Of a DNA stretch of 64,000 nt, positions 32,250-40,304 are shown piece by piece. The number at the start of each line of letters is the position of its first letter. The stretch's first letter is position 1. Position numbers and translations under genes: made by a program. The notes under the pieces were generated by a model that had not been told where the DNA came from, made no database searches, and was given only the letters and a program-made list of their open reading frames with translations. The stretch comes from Parvibaculum sp963696585 (GTDB lineage: Bacteria; Pseudomonadota; Alphaproteobacteria; Parvibaculales; Parvibaculaceae). The stretch is taken from contig CAVOKW010000043.1 of NCBI GenBank assembly GCA_963696585.1, forward strand, positions 108,884-172,883. Direction: 5' to 3'.

Positions 32250-32512
32250 GATCCTGCCAATAGCTGGCTGACCGTCTCGACAAGGTCACCCACTGTTTGA
32301 ACTTCGGCGATTCGGTCCAGCGGAACCGAAATGTCGAAACTGTCCTCCACGGCCATGACGAAATTCATGACCGCTAGGGAATCGAGTCCCAGATCCTGAA
32401 CGATGTTTGTCTGATCGGTGACGGTAACTTTGACCGGCTGCGGCAAGAACGTCAAAAGGGTGTCGCCGATAATGTCCCTGATCTCGCTGTGAGACATGGA
32501 ATCTTTCGCCAT
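32246..32512 (-). CDS. acpR: Acyl carrier protein dedicated to sphingolipid synthesis
   Basis: 88 residues with phosphopantetheine site GLDSLAVMNF (Ser45). It differs from housekeeping AcpP (which has GADSLDTVEL). Its overlap with spt and proximity to an acyl-ACP synthetase suggest it delivers the acyl chain to Spt. ATG 32512 is chosen: the frame is open to 32590, but the family starts near here. Confidence 0.87.
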   Translation of the reverse strand: MAKDSMSHSEIRDIIGDTLLTFLPQPVKVTVTDQTNIVQDLGLDSLAVMNFVMAVEDSFDISVPLDRIAEVQTVGDLVETVSQLLAGS

Positions 32513-32649
32513 TTTGTACTCTTGAACCCAAAGTGGAATGATTTTGGTTCCCCCCGGAACGCCGTCATGCCCTGTCCGCAACACAGGCAATATGTCTCAA
32601 ATGTGACGGAAAACAAGAATTTAATACGGGAACTGGGGGGAAGCTTGGA

Positions 32650-33609
32650 TTAGGGCGCGAGCCAGCCCGCTTTCCTGTACCAGCCGACGGTCGAGGCGAA
32701 GCCGGTATTGATGTTAATTTTAGGGTATGGCAGTCCGGGTGGAGGCATCTCGTCGGGGTGCACGCTCCAATCCGGATGCAGGAATTCTCTAGCTTTTCCG
32801 CGCGTAAACACGACCTGGCGCCCAGTGACTGCGGCAAATAGCTCGGACGCCAGGGCCGCCGTCCGGAAGGCGAAAACGGGAAACGGTAGAAAACGTGCCT
32901 TGCGCCCAAGCGCGGCGGCGGCCTGGCTTAAAATCTCGGTTCTCGCATAGCCGGCAGGGTGGGGATCGGACAGGGCCAACACCGGCTTGTCGGACTCAAC
33001 CGGCAAATCGCATAGGGCGGCGAGGACAGCTGCGGCGTCGGACACGTGGATAAGGGCGATGCGTCCCGTACCTTTGCCGACGGAGGGGACAAGCGTCTGG
33101 CCGGCCAGTTTGAAGATCGCCAGAGTTTCCCGATCTCCAGGACCGTAAATCACGGACGGTCGAACAATCGTGAGCCTGCCGGCAAAAACCTCGCGGGCGG
33201 CGATTTCGCCGGCCCGCTTGCTGGCGGCATAAGAAGAGAGATGCGGTTCGCGCGCGGCGAGCGAGGAGACGACGATGAGATGGGCTTGGGGCGCGTATAG
33301 CTGCATGGCATGCGCCAGATTTCGGGTCCCTTGTTCATTGACCTTCAGGAAGTCGGGGAGGCTCTTGGCCTTGATCGCCCCGGCGCAATGTATGACGACA
33401 TCGGCGCCATCGACCAACGTGGCCAGGGCGGTATGATTGGAAAGGTCGCCGGGGACAACTTCCGGGCGGAAGCCGGTCTCGGCTGGAGGCAATAACGGCA
33501 GGCTCCGGGTCAGCGCTCGAACATTCATGTCGGTTTCAGCAAGCGCGGCAATCGTATGGCTGCCGAGAAAGCCGCTTGCGCCGGTAATTGCAACGAGCTT
33601 CGGTGCCAT
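32650..33609 (-). CDS. cerR: NAD(P)-dependent epimerase/dehydratase family, candidate ceramide reductase
   Basis: 319 residues, extended short-chain dehydrogenase: VAITGASGFLGSHTIAAL (dinucleotide binding), VIHCAGAIKA, and the active-site pair in SSYAASKRAGE (YxxxK), with VRPSVIYGPGDRET. In Caulobacter the gene in this position reduces the 3-oxo group of (dihydro)ceramide. Gene order spt-acp-reductase-synthetase is the same here. It overlaps the upstream synthetase gene by one base. Confidence 0.82.
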   Translation of the reverse strand: MAPKLVAITGASGFLGSHTIAALAETDMNVRALTRSLPLLPPAETGFRPEVVPGDLSNHTALATLVDGADVVIHCAGAIKAKSLPDFLKVNEQGTRNLAHAMQLYAPQAHLIVVSSLAAREPHLSSYAASKRAGEIAAREVFAGRLTIVRPSVIYGPGDRETLAIFKLAGQTLVPSVGKGTGRIALIHVSDAAAVLAALCDLPVESDKPVLALSDPHPAGYARTEILSQAAAALGRKARFLPFPVFAFRTAALASELFAAVTGRQVVFTRGKAREFLHPDWSVHPDEMPPPGLPYPKININTGFASTVGWYRKAGWLAP

Positions 33610-35360
33610 CAGGAGACGACGGATTCCCTGTGAGGCTCGGGCTTGTCGACGAAGACCCCATTGACGAACATCGCCTTCGCCCTTGAGCGGCTGAGTTTGC
33701 CTGAGGAAGTTTGCGGCAGGCTATGCGGCGGAATGAGCACAATAGTCGCATCGACCCCGTGCCTCATGCGCAGGATGCCCGCCACTTCGGTTTTCAGCGC
33801 CTCGCGTGCGTCGCTCGCATTTGAGCGGCAATGTATCAGCGCGATGACTTTTTCTTCGGCGTCGATGTCGGCGGAAAAAACCGCGACATCTCCTGAGCGA
33901 AGCGCGGCAACTTCCGACTCGGCTGCCCATTCCAGGTCTTGCGGCCAGATGTTGCGCCCGTTGATGATGATGAGATCCTTGGCGCGGCCCGTTATGACGA
34001 TCTGGCCGGCCGTTAAGTAACCGAGATCGCCGGTGTCGAGCCAGCCATCCGGTGAAAGCACGCGCGCCGACTCCTCGGTGTTGCCATAATAGCCTTCCAT
34101 CAAGCTCGGGCCATGAGCGAAAATCCGGCCGATGTGCCGCGCGGGCAGTGCATTCCCGTTCTCATCGCGCACCTCGACGCGGTAGCCCGGCAGCGCGGGC
34201 CCACAATGAACGAATTCACGACCGCGTCCCGCACCTTGTTGAAACGGCGTCGCCAGATTTTTCTTTTCCAGCGCATCCATGTCGATGGTGTCGCTTTGCA
34301 TCCCGCCGCCGAGCGGAGCGAAGCTCAATGCCAGCGTTACTTCCGCCATGCCGTAACTGGCGACGAAACTTTCCGCCTGGAAACCGCTTGGCGCGAAACG
34401 GTCCGAAAAGCGCGAGAGGATGTGCGGACGGATCATGTCGCCGCCAATGCCGGCCACGCGCCAACTCGAAAGATCGATCCCCTCGATGGAGGCGGTCTCC
34501 GCGCGGCGGGCGCAAAGCTCGTAACCGAATGACGGGCTGTAGGCAAGCGTGCCGCGATTGCGCGAGATCAGGTTGAGCCATACGAATGGACGGCGGGCGA
34601 ATTCGCGCGTCGGCAACAGGTCGATGGTGATCTGGCAGGTGAGGGGCGTCAGCAGGAAACCGACCAGGCCCATGTCGTGGTAAAGCGGTAGCCACGACAC
34701 CGCGCGATCGCCGTCCCGCAACATCAGGCCGTGCTGGCTGATCGCCTTCGCATTCGCCATCACGGCGCGCTGCGTGACCGCGACGCCCAGCGGAAAACGT
34801 GTGCTACCGGAGGAGAACTGGATGTAGGAGAGACCGGATGGATCGAGAGCGGACAAATCGATATCTCCCTCCTGCACGCCGTTCAGCGCCGCCAGCGTTC
34901 CGACGATCTTGAGATCGAGACCATCGGCCGCCTCTGAAAGCCACGGCTCCATCGAGGCGGGCGCGAAGGCCGCCGTTGCGCCGACACTCTCGATCATCCG
35001 GCGAATATGCGCGATATAGCCTTCCTTGCCGCTGAGGGCGACGGGAAGCGGCATCGGCACGGGCACGAGGCCGGCATATTGGCAGCCGTAAAAAGCGCGC
35101 GCGAAATCTCCGTCGCTGTCGGCGATAAGAGCGACCCGTTCGCCTCGCTCCAGGCCGGCATTCAGGAGCCGCCGCGCCAGCGCCATGGCTTGCTGGCGCA
35201 GATCGCGATAAGGCAGCGCTTCGACAAGTTCGCCCTTGCCCGAATAAAAGTTAAGACCCGTCTCGCCGCGGGCGGCGTAGTCCAACGCTTCGGTCAGGGT
35301 CGCGAAATCGGCCCGCCGCATGGAGAGATGAGGATTAGAGGATGGCGTTGGTATTGACAT
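33609..35360 (-). CDS. aasR: Fatty acyl-AMP ligase / acyl-ACP synthetase
   Basis: 583 residues of the ANL superfamily. AMP-binding P-loop YIQFSSGSTRFPLGVAVTQR, SWLPLYHDMGLVGFLLTP, WLDTGDLGYL and the C-terminal catalytic-lysine motif TSSGKLSRSRAK are present. The FAAL-like N-terminus suggests acyl-adenylate formation and loading on a carrier protein rather than CoA. It is likely to charge the 88-residue carrier protein for Spt. ATG 35360 begins the frame; 107 bp separate it from the next gene upstream, which may include a promoter. Confidence 0.85.
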   Translation of the reverse strand: MSIPTPSSNPHLSMRRADFATLTEALDYAARGETGLNFYSGKGELVEALPYRDLRQQAMALARRLLNAGLERGERVALIADSDGDFARAFYGCQYAGLVPVPMPLPVALSGKEGYIAHIRRMIESVGATAAFAPASMEPWLSEAADGLDLKIVGTLAALNGVQEGDIDLSALDPSGLSYIQFSSGSTRFPLGVAVTQRAVMANAKAISQHGLMLRDGDRAVSWLPLYHDMGLVGFLLTPLTCQITIDLLPTREFARRPFVWLNLISRNRGTLAYSPSFGYELCARRAETASIEGIDLSSWRVAGIGGDMIRPHILSRFSDRFAPSGFQAESFVASYGMAEVTLALSFAPLGGGMQSDTIDMDALEKKNLATPFQQGAGRGREFVHCGPALPGYRVEVRDENGNALPARHIGRIFAHGPSLMEGYYGNTEESARVLSPDGWLDTGDLGYLTAGQIVITGRAKDLIIINGRNIWPQDLEWAAESEVAALRSGDVAVFSADIDAEEKVIALIHCRSNASDAREALKTEVAGILRMRHGVDATIVLIPPHSLPQTSSGKLSRSRAKAMFVNGVFVDKPEPHRESVVS

Positions 35361-35467
35361 ATTGAACCGAGATCATTCCAGTTACCGACCAGCAGGATCA
35401 TAGAATTCACCTTCTGCCGGTCGTGTACCAGAGAAAATCAGTCTGGCAAAGGCCTCAAGACGACAAA

Positions 35468-36595
35468 TTACGGAGCCGCGCGCATCCAGTTAACGATTGC
35501 GTCGGCCCCGCGGCGTGCCGAAAAAGGAAGAGACGAACCGAAACTATAGGCGAAATACTGTTGCTGGCGGTCCAAAAGTGCCGGGTGGGAAGCGAGAGCT
35601 TCTTCGATGCCTTTCTCCAGTTCTTCCGCACCGGGAATAACGGGCCCCAGTGTCCACGACAGGTAATTGGCGTCGTTTTTCCAGTTCGTGCCGCGGGGGT
35701 TCAGAAACAGGCAAGGCCGTGGTTTCAGCATAAACTCCGACAGCTGGCTGCTCACATCCCCCAGATAAATATCCGCCGCCATCGTATAACTCATATCAAT
35801 GCTCCGCACACTGCCAAGGTCGATATGCATGTTGGGCATATCCATGAAGCGGCGGAAGGGAGCGTACTTCTCCGGGAGGGGCGGATGGAACAGCCGCACA
35901 TGCGGCGCAAAGATGAGATTATAGCGGGTGGAACGGGCAAAGAAATCGAGCACATCCATGCCAACCAGCGGCCAGGAAGAAAACTCAGGGTCAAAATGCG
36001 GATTGTAGATGACTGTTGGCCGATCATTGTCGAAGAACCGAGGCAGCCTCGCCGCCATTTTGGCGACCAACTCGAACTTCGGATAACCTTGAAAAGCATA
36101 ATCGCCGGGGCGGATCAGATTCAGTTCCAGCAGACGGCGTTCTTGTTTCTTGCCTGAGATCAGCACGAAATCGAATTTGCCCACGGCGGGAGAGACGACG
36201 ATTTGCCGGTCGCCCGCGCCGTGTCCGGTTCGAATGAATTTGGTTCGACGCAAGCCGATTTTCTTCAGGAAAAGCGAAGTGCTTTCAGGCAGCACAAGAG
36301 CGTCGAAGCGGGAAAAGTAGTTTCTGTTGAGAAGCAGGAAATGCCGCTTTGGCGGCGTTGTCGTGCGTCTGAAGCGCATATGCAGTCGCAAGGTCCAGGG
36401 CACGTTGAGATGGTCGTGAACGACTTTCGCCTCGGGATAAAGGGCGGCGATGTTGCGAACGATTTCCGCATTCTCGTCGGTGGCGCAGGCGACATGCACT
36501 TCGATGTCGGGATAGGCGATCGCCATCTCCATGGCGATCGGCAGCGAATGCAAAATCTGATGCGATTGCGCAATATAAGGGAAGCATATCCGCAT
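35468..36595 (-). CDS. CDP-glycerol glycerophosphotransferase-like protein
   Basis: 375 residues, GT-B-like. RICFPYIAQSHQILHSLPIA begins it; VIYNPHFDPEFSSW, LIFAPHVRLFHPPLP and YLGDVSSQLSEFMLKPRPCL match the C-terminal pattern of TagB/TagF-type transferases (D-x-SS and KP). It may add glycerol phosphate or a sugar to the lipid or a surface polymer. Start ATG 36595 overlaps the flippase stop by one base; the same frame is open far upstream, inside the flippase gene, but that is a shadow. Confidence 0.72.
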   Translation of the reverse strand: MRICFPYIAQSHQILHSLPIAMEMAIAYPDIEVHVACATDENAEIVRNIAALYPEAKVVHDHLNVPWTLRLHMRFRRTTTPPKRHFLLLNRNYFSRFDALVLPESTSLFLKKIGLRRTKFIRTGHGAGDRQIVVSPAVGKFDFVLISGKKQERRLLELNLIRPGDYAFQGYPKFELVAKMAARLPRFFDNDRPTVIYNPHFDPEFSSWPLVGMDVLDFFARSTRYNLIFAPHVRLFHPPLPEKYAPFRRFMDMPNMHIDLGSVRSIDMSYTMAADIYLGDVSSQLSEFMLKPRPCLFLNPRGTNWKNDANYLSWTLGPVIPGAEELEKGIEEALASHPALLDRQQQYFAYSFGSSLPFSARRGADAIVNWMRAAP

Positions 36596-37992
36596 CAGTG
36601 TGCCGGTCCGGGAATATTGAGCGGTGTGGTGGCACGCAAACGCAGGACGAAGAAAATTTGCGTCCCCAGCATCACGATCTGCGCCGCGACCGGCGCATAG
36701 CCCGCGCCCATCAAGCCGACATTGTGCAAGGCGAACATCAGCGTCGGCAGGTAGATCAACGTGATGGCGGCGCGGATGGAAAGCGCCGTGCTGGCGCGTC
36801 CGGTTGAAATCAACAGTGGCTCGAGAGGCAGCCCCCAGATGCTGATGACCGATGCGGTGACGAGCCAGAACATGACGGGCCCCGCCGGAATAAAGTCCGG
36901 GCCGATAACCGTGCCCAGAATGAATTCGTCGGCAAATCCCACAAGGAAGAGCAGAACGCTCGCCACGGCACCTGCGGCGAGCCCGACCCGCAAGGCCAGA
37001 CGGTATAGATTCTGAGTGCTGCCGCTGGCCCACAGGCGCGCAAGTTCCGGATAGAGCGCGGGCGTCGCGAGCTTGGCCGGCTTGGCGATGGCGGCGCCGA
37101 CCTGCCGGGCTATGCGATAGAGCGCGGCATCGGTCGGCCCGAGAAACCAGCCCACAACCAGCGTACCCACATGCGTGAAAGCAAGCGTGAGGGTCATATT
37201 GAAATTGGTGGACCAGCAGAAGCGCCAGATGCCCGGAAGCCCTTCGGTCAGCGCACCCTGGACCCGGCGAAATCCTCGAAGACAGCCGTGCCGGTGCAGT
37301 TCTTTCGCCGCCAGGCCGAAGAGGAAGAAAAAGGCGATGACTTCGGCAAGATACCAGACAATCAGAAACGAGGTCAGCGTTCCGCCCGTCGTGTAAATGA
37401 TCGCCGCGCCGACCAGCCGGACCAGCGACGTCACGGTGCTCTGATAGGCCAGAAGGTCGAAGCGGTCGAAGAGGCGCAGGACGCCCGTCGGCGTTGCCGA
37501 CGCCATGAAGGCAATCGCCGTCACATAGAAGAGATAGGCAGGCGAGGCCTCCCGCGGCCAGCCGAGTTGCTGGCCCACGAGATCGACGCAAATAATGGCG
37601 ATGGCAACGCCCACGCAGGCGCCGATTAGATCGAGCATGAGACTGAAGCGCAAAACCCGCTGAAATAGAGGCAAATTGCCTTCTTTCATCGGACGTGTTC
37701 CGTAATGCAGGACCACTTGCCAGGATTGAAATCCAGCGATGTCTTTTACGGCTTCTGCAAAGGCGTGGACGAGAATGAGAATGCCGAAGGCATGAATGCC
37801 CAGCGCGCGCGCCGCCAGGGCCGCGACACCGAGCCCAAGGACCGCACCGGCAGCCTTGCCGCTCAAAAGGATAGACGCGTTGGCAAACACCGAGCGAAAG
37901 AGGGAACTGTCGCTTTCGGATGCTGGTGTCGGAATAAGGGGCAATATCGTGCCTATGGACCTTATGGTTCTGTTGACAAACTGGATTCCCAA
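36595..37992 (-). CDS. Polysaccharide-type flippase (MATE/MOP superfamily), 5' end altered by IS5 remnant
   Basis: 465 residues with about 12-14 hydrophobic segments, from ANASILLSGKAAGAVLGLGV onward, typical of oligosaccharide/lipid flippases. The first nine or so codons (MGIQFVNRT) come from an IS5-family terminal repeat, and the same peptide occurs where a full IS5 copy ends at 52.98 kb. The original start was therefore replaced or lies downstream (for example around residue 30). The membrane core appears intact. It may flip a glycosylated lipid made by this cluster. Confidence 0.8.
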   Translation of the reverse strand: MGIQFVNRTIRSIGTILPLIPTPASESDSSLFRSVFANASILLSGKAAGAVLGLGVAALAARALGIHAFGILILVHAFAEAVKDIAGFQSWQVVLHYGTRPMKEGNLPLFQRVLRFSLMLDLIGACVGVAIAIICVDLVGQQLGWPREASPAYLFYVTAIAFMASATPTGVLRLFDRFDLLAYQSTVTSLVRLVGAAIIYTTGGTLTSFLIVWYLAEVIAFFFLFGLAAKELHRHGCLRGFRRVQGALTEGLPGIWRFCWSTNFNMTLTLAFTHVGTLVVGWFLGPTDAALYRIARQVGAAIAKPAKLATPALYPELARLWASGSTQNLYRLALRVGLAAGAVASVLLFLVGFADEFILGTVIGPDFIPAGPVMFWLVTASVISIWGLPLEPLLISTGRASTALSIRAAITLIYLPTLMFALHNVGLMGAGYAPVAAQIVMLGTQIFFVLRLRATTPLNIPGPAH

Positions 37993-38100
37993 ATCATGAA
38001 CTCTGATTCAAGATAGCCTTTACGGAGGCTATCTTGGAGTGTTTGTTGATGGAAGATGCCGAGTGGGCGTCTTTCGAACCCTTTTTGATTTTCATTCGAG
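37966..38100. mobile_element. IS5-family remnant
   Basis: The terminal repeat GGTTCTGTTGACAAAC at 37966-37981 and the following 120 bases match the end of the full copy at 52135-52982 (reversed), with several substitutions and a 2-base loss. It includes the transposase start LLMEDAEWASFEPFL, then breaks off at 38100. It is an old single-ended fragment. Confidence 0.88.
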
Positions 38101-38264
38101 ATTGCAGCAACTTCTTCAACCAAGGAAAACCCGACGGGACTCTACTTCTGGATGGTAACAATCAGGGGACCACGTCAGCGGCAAAAGGTAGTTGTCATAT
38201 CCTCGCGTGGCACGGCGTCGCGTTTGCACCGATCGAGAACCCATACCGCGGGACGAGCAGGCTC

Positions 38265-38930
38265 TCACCGTGCCGAGGCCGCTTTGAGAGGGTCGAAGAA
38301 ATAGCGGGTGAGTATGCTCGCGTCGTCCGGCATGCGATATAGCTCAGGCGAGCGCAGATAGTCGGTATAGAGCCCGAGCATGTAGGCGTAGAGCGCGAGC
38401 GCCAAAGCACGCGGTTCTCTTGCGGTGGTCATTTGTCCTGACTTCTGCAGTCTGCTGAAGAAACGCGTCAATGATTTGGTCGCATGTTCTTTTGCGGCGC
38501 TCTCTCGATCGATGAGACTTCCCATATCCTCCGTGTATTCGCACTTCAGTAACAGAACTGTGTATACGCGCCGCAACCGTTCGTTTCTGTGGATTTCGAC
38601 AAGGGAGGCCGCGCAATGGCGCTCCATATCCTCGAGCGTGTCCGCGCTTTCAACGATTTGATAGAAGGCGCTCTCCATCGGCATCCGCACTCGTTCCACG
38701 GCTGCGTTGAACAGGTCCGACTTGTTCTGAAAGTGCCAATAGACCGCACCTCGTGTCACGCTAGCGGCGCGCGCAATCTGGTCGAGCGTGGTCCGAGAGA
38801 CGCCGCGTTCGAAAAATATGCGCTCGGCAGCATCAAGGATGCTTTCGCGGGTCTCTAAAGCCTCTTCTTTCGTTCGTCTCAATTCACTCTTCCGCTTGCC
38901 CGGTGCTGTTGTTCTACCCCACCGCTCCAA
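38265..38930 (-). CDS. TetR/AcrR-family repressor of the efflux operon
   Basis: 221 residues. N-terminal HTH RRTKEEALETRESILDAAER, then GVSRTTLDQIARAASVTRGA and VYWHFQNKSDLF, is classic AcrR/TtgR type; the C-terminal ligand domain contains LLLKCEYTEDM. It is divergent from the RND operon, and a 20-bp inverted repeat lies between them, so it should repress the pump until a toxic ligand binds. Confidence 0.93.
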   Translation of the reverse strand: MERWGRTTAPGKRKSELRRTKEEALETRESILDAAERIFFERGVSRTTLDQIARAASVTRGAVYWHFQNKSDLFNAAVERVRMPMESAFYQIVESADTLEDMERHCAASLVEIHRNERLRRVYTVLLLKCEYTEDMGSLIDRESAAKEHATKSLTRFFSRLQKSGQMTTAREPRALALALYAYMLGLYTDYLRSPELYRMPDDASILTRYFFDPLKAASAR

Positions 38931-38955
38931 ACATCCTCCACACCAAAAAATCCTT

Positions 38956-38975
38956 TACATACGCGTGCGTATGTA
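38956..38975. promoter_or_regulatory. TetR-family operator
   Basis: TACATACGC-GT-GCGTATGTA: 9-bp arms around a 2-bp centre, between the divergent repressor and pump genes. The TACATAC/GTATGTA arms resemble AcrR/TtgR operators. It should repress both directions. Confidence 0.85.
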
Positions 38976-39098
38976 TATCATTGTCAGAGCGAATGCAAGC
39001 GGCCAATGCTAACGGACAATCGGCAATCCGGCACATCCTCGGCCACCGGGGCTGAGGGGGGGGGCTGGATGGCGGCGATTTAATTCAAGGAGTCTTCT

Positions 39099-40304
39099 GT
39101 GAAGCGAACTCGTACGTCTGGCATTCTGCTGATCCTAGCGGCGGCCTCACTGCTATTGGCCGCATGCGATGATGGTGCCAATCAACCGAGCGCCGCACCT
39201 ACTCCACCGCCGCCCCCGGAAGTCACCGCCATGACGGTGGCGCCGCGGACGGTGGCGCTGGAACGGACCTATCCTGCCCGCGCCCAAGCGGCAGACGATG
39301 TGGAAGTACGCGCCCAAGTGGAGGGAATTCTGCTTGAGCGCAACTATGAGGAAGGCGGCCTCGTCAAGGCGGGTGCGGTGCTGTTCCAGATCGATCCGGC
39401 CCCATACGAAGCGCGGGTTCAACAGGCCGAGGCTGAACTCGATCGCGCCCGGGCCCAACTGCGCGAGATGCAGCGACAGTGGAAGCGAGCCTCGCAACTC
39501 TATGAAAAAAAGGCGGTGAGTGAGAGTCGGCGCGATCAAGCACAGTCGGCGGTGGAAATAGCTAAGGCGGACGTGGCCAACGCCGAGGCCGTGCTGCGCA
39601 CGGCGCGCATCGATCTCGGCTACACCGAAGTGCGCGCACCGATCAGCGGCGTGACCGGACTGCGCGCCGTCTCCAATGGCAATTTGGTGACAGCCGGCAC
39701 TTTGCTGACCACGATCCGCCAGTTGGACCCGATGCACGTGCTCTTCTCGATGCCGGAACTCGACGCAATTGCGCTGGGCAGACAGCTCAATTCGGCAGGA
39801 GAAGCCTCCGCACCCGCCCCGCGCCTGGCGGTGCAGGTGCAGCTCGCCGACGGTTCGGTTTATGAGCGGAAGGGCCTTGTCGACTATACTGCCGCCTATG
39901 TCGATCCACAGACAGGGACCATGCAGGCGCGGGCGGTGTTTCCGAACCCGCAGGGGGTTTTGCTGCCCGGCCAGTTTCTGCGGATTTCGGTGCAGGGGCT
40001 GCAGCTTTCCAACGCAATTGTCATCCCGGCTAAGGCCATCGCCGAGGGGCCGGAAGGCCCGGTGGTCTATGTATTGAACGAGCAGAACATCGCCCGGCCG
40101 CAGCCGGTCACGCTTGGCCCCAGCGTCGCGCAGGACCAGGTGATCGAACAGGGGCTGCAGGCTGGTGAGCGCGTGGTCGTCGATGGCATAGTAAAGGTCC
40201 GCCCCGGTGATCCGGTACGACCGGTATCACCGACGAATTCCGCTGACCACCAGGACGGCGAAGCCGCCACTAATGGCGGCACGAGTTCGGAGACTGGCCG
40301 ATGA
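39099..40304 (+). CDS. RND efflux periplasmic adaptor (membrane fusion protein)
   Basis: 401 residues. Lipoprotein signal LLILAAASLLLAACDDG (lipobox LAAC), then lipoyl half-motifs VEGILLERNYEEGGLVKAGA and GYTEVRAPISGVTGLRAVSN around an alpha-hairpin, and a C-terminal barrel. This is the AcrA/MexA family, linking pump and outer-membrane channel. It overlaps the permease gene by four bases. Confidence 0.94.
   Translation: MKRTRTSGILLILAAASLLLAACDDGANQPSAAPTPPPPPEVTAMTVAPRTVALERTYPARAQAADDVEVRAQVEGILLERNYEEGGLVKAGAVLFQIDPAPYEARVQQAEAELDRARAQLREMQRQWKRASQLYEKKAVSESRRDQAQSAVEIAKADVANAEAVLRTARIDLGYTEVRAPISGVTGLRAVSNGNLVTAGTLLTTIRQLDPMHVLFSMPELDAIALGRQLNSAGEASAPAPRLAVQVQLADGSVYERKGLVDYTAAYVDPQTGTMQARAVFPNPQGVLLPGQFLRISVQGLQLSNAIVIPAKAIAEGPEGPVVYVLNEQNIARPQPVTLGPSVAQDQVIEQGLQAGERVVVDGIVKVRPGDPVRPVSPTNSADHQDGEAATNGGTSSETGR

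Noticed and set aside
35468..37591. One 707-codon minus-strand protein covering the transferase and part of the flippase
   Set aside because: Its first half is the flippase gene read in the wrong frame. The true transferase starts at 36595, right at the flippase stop.
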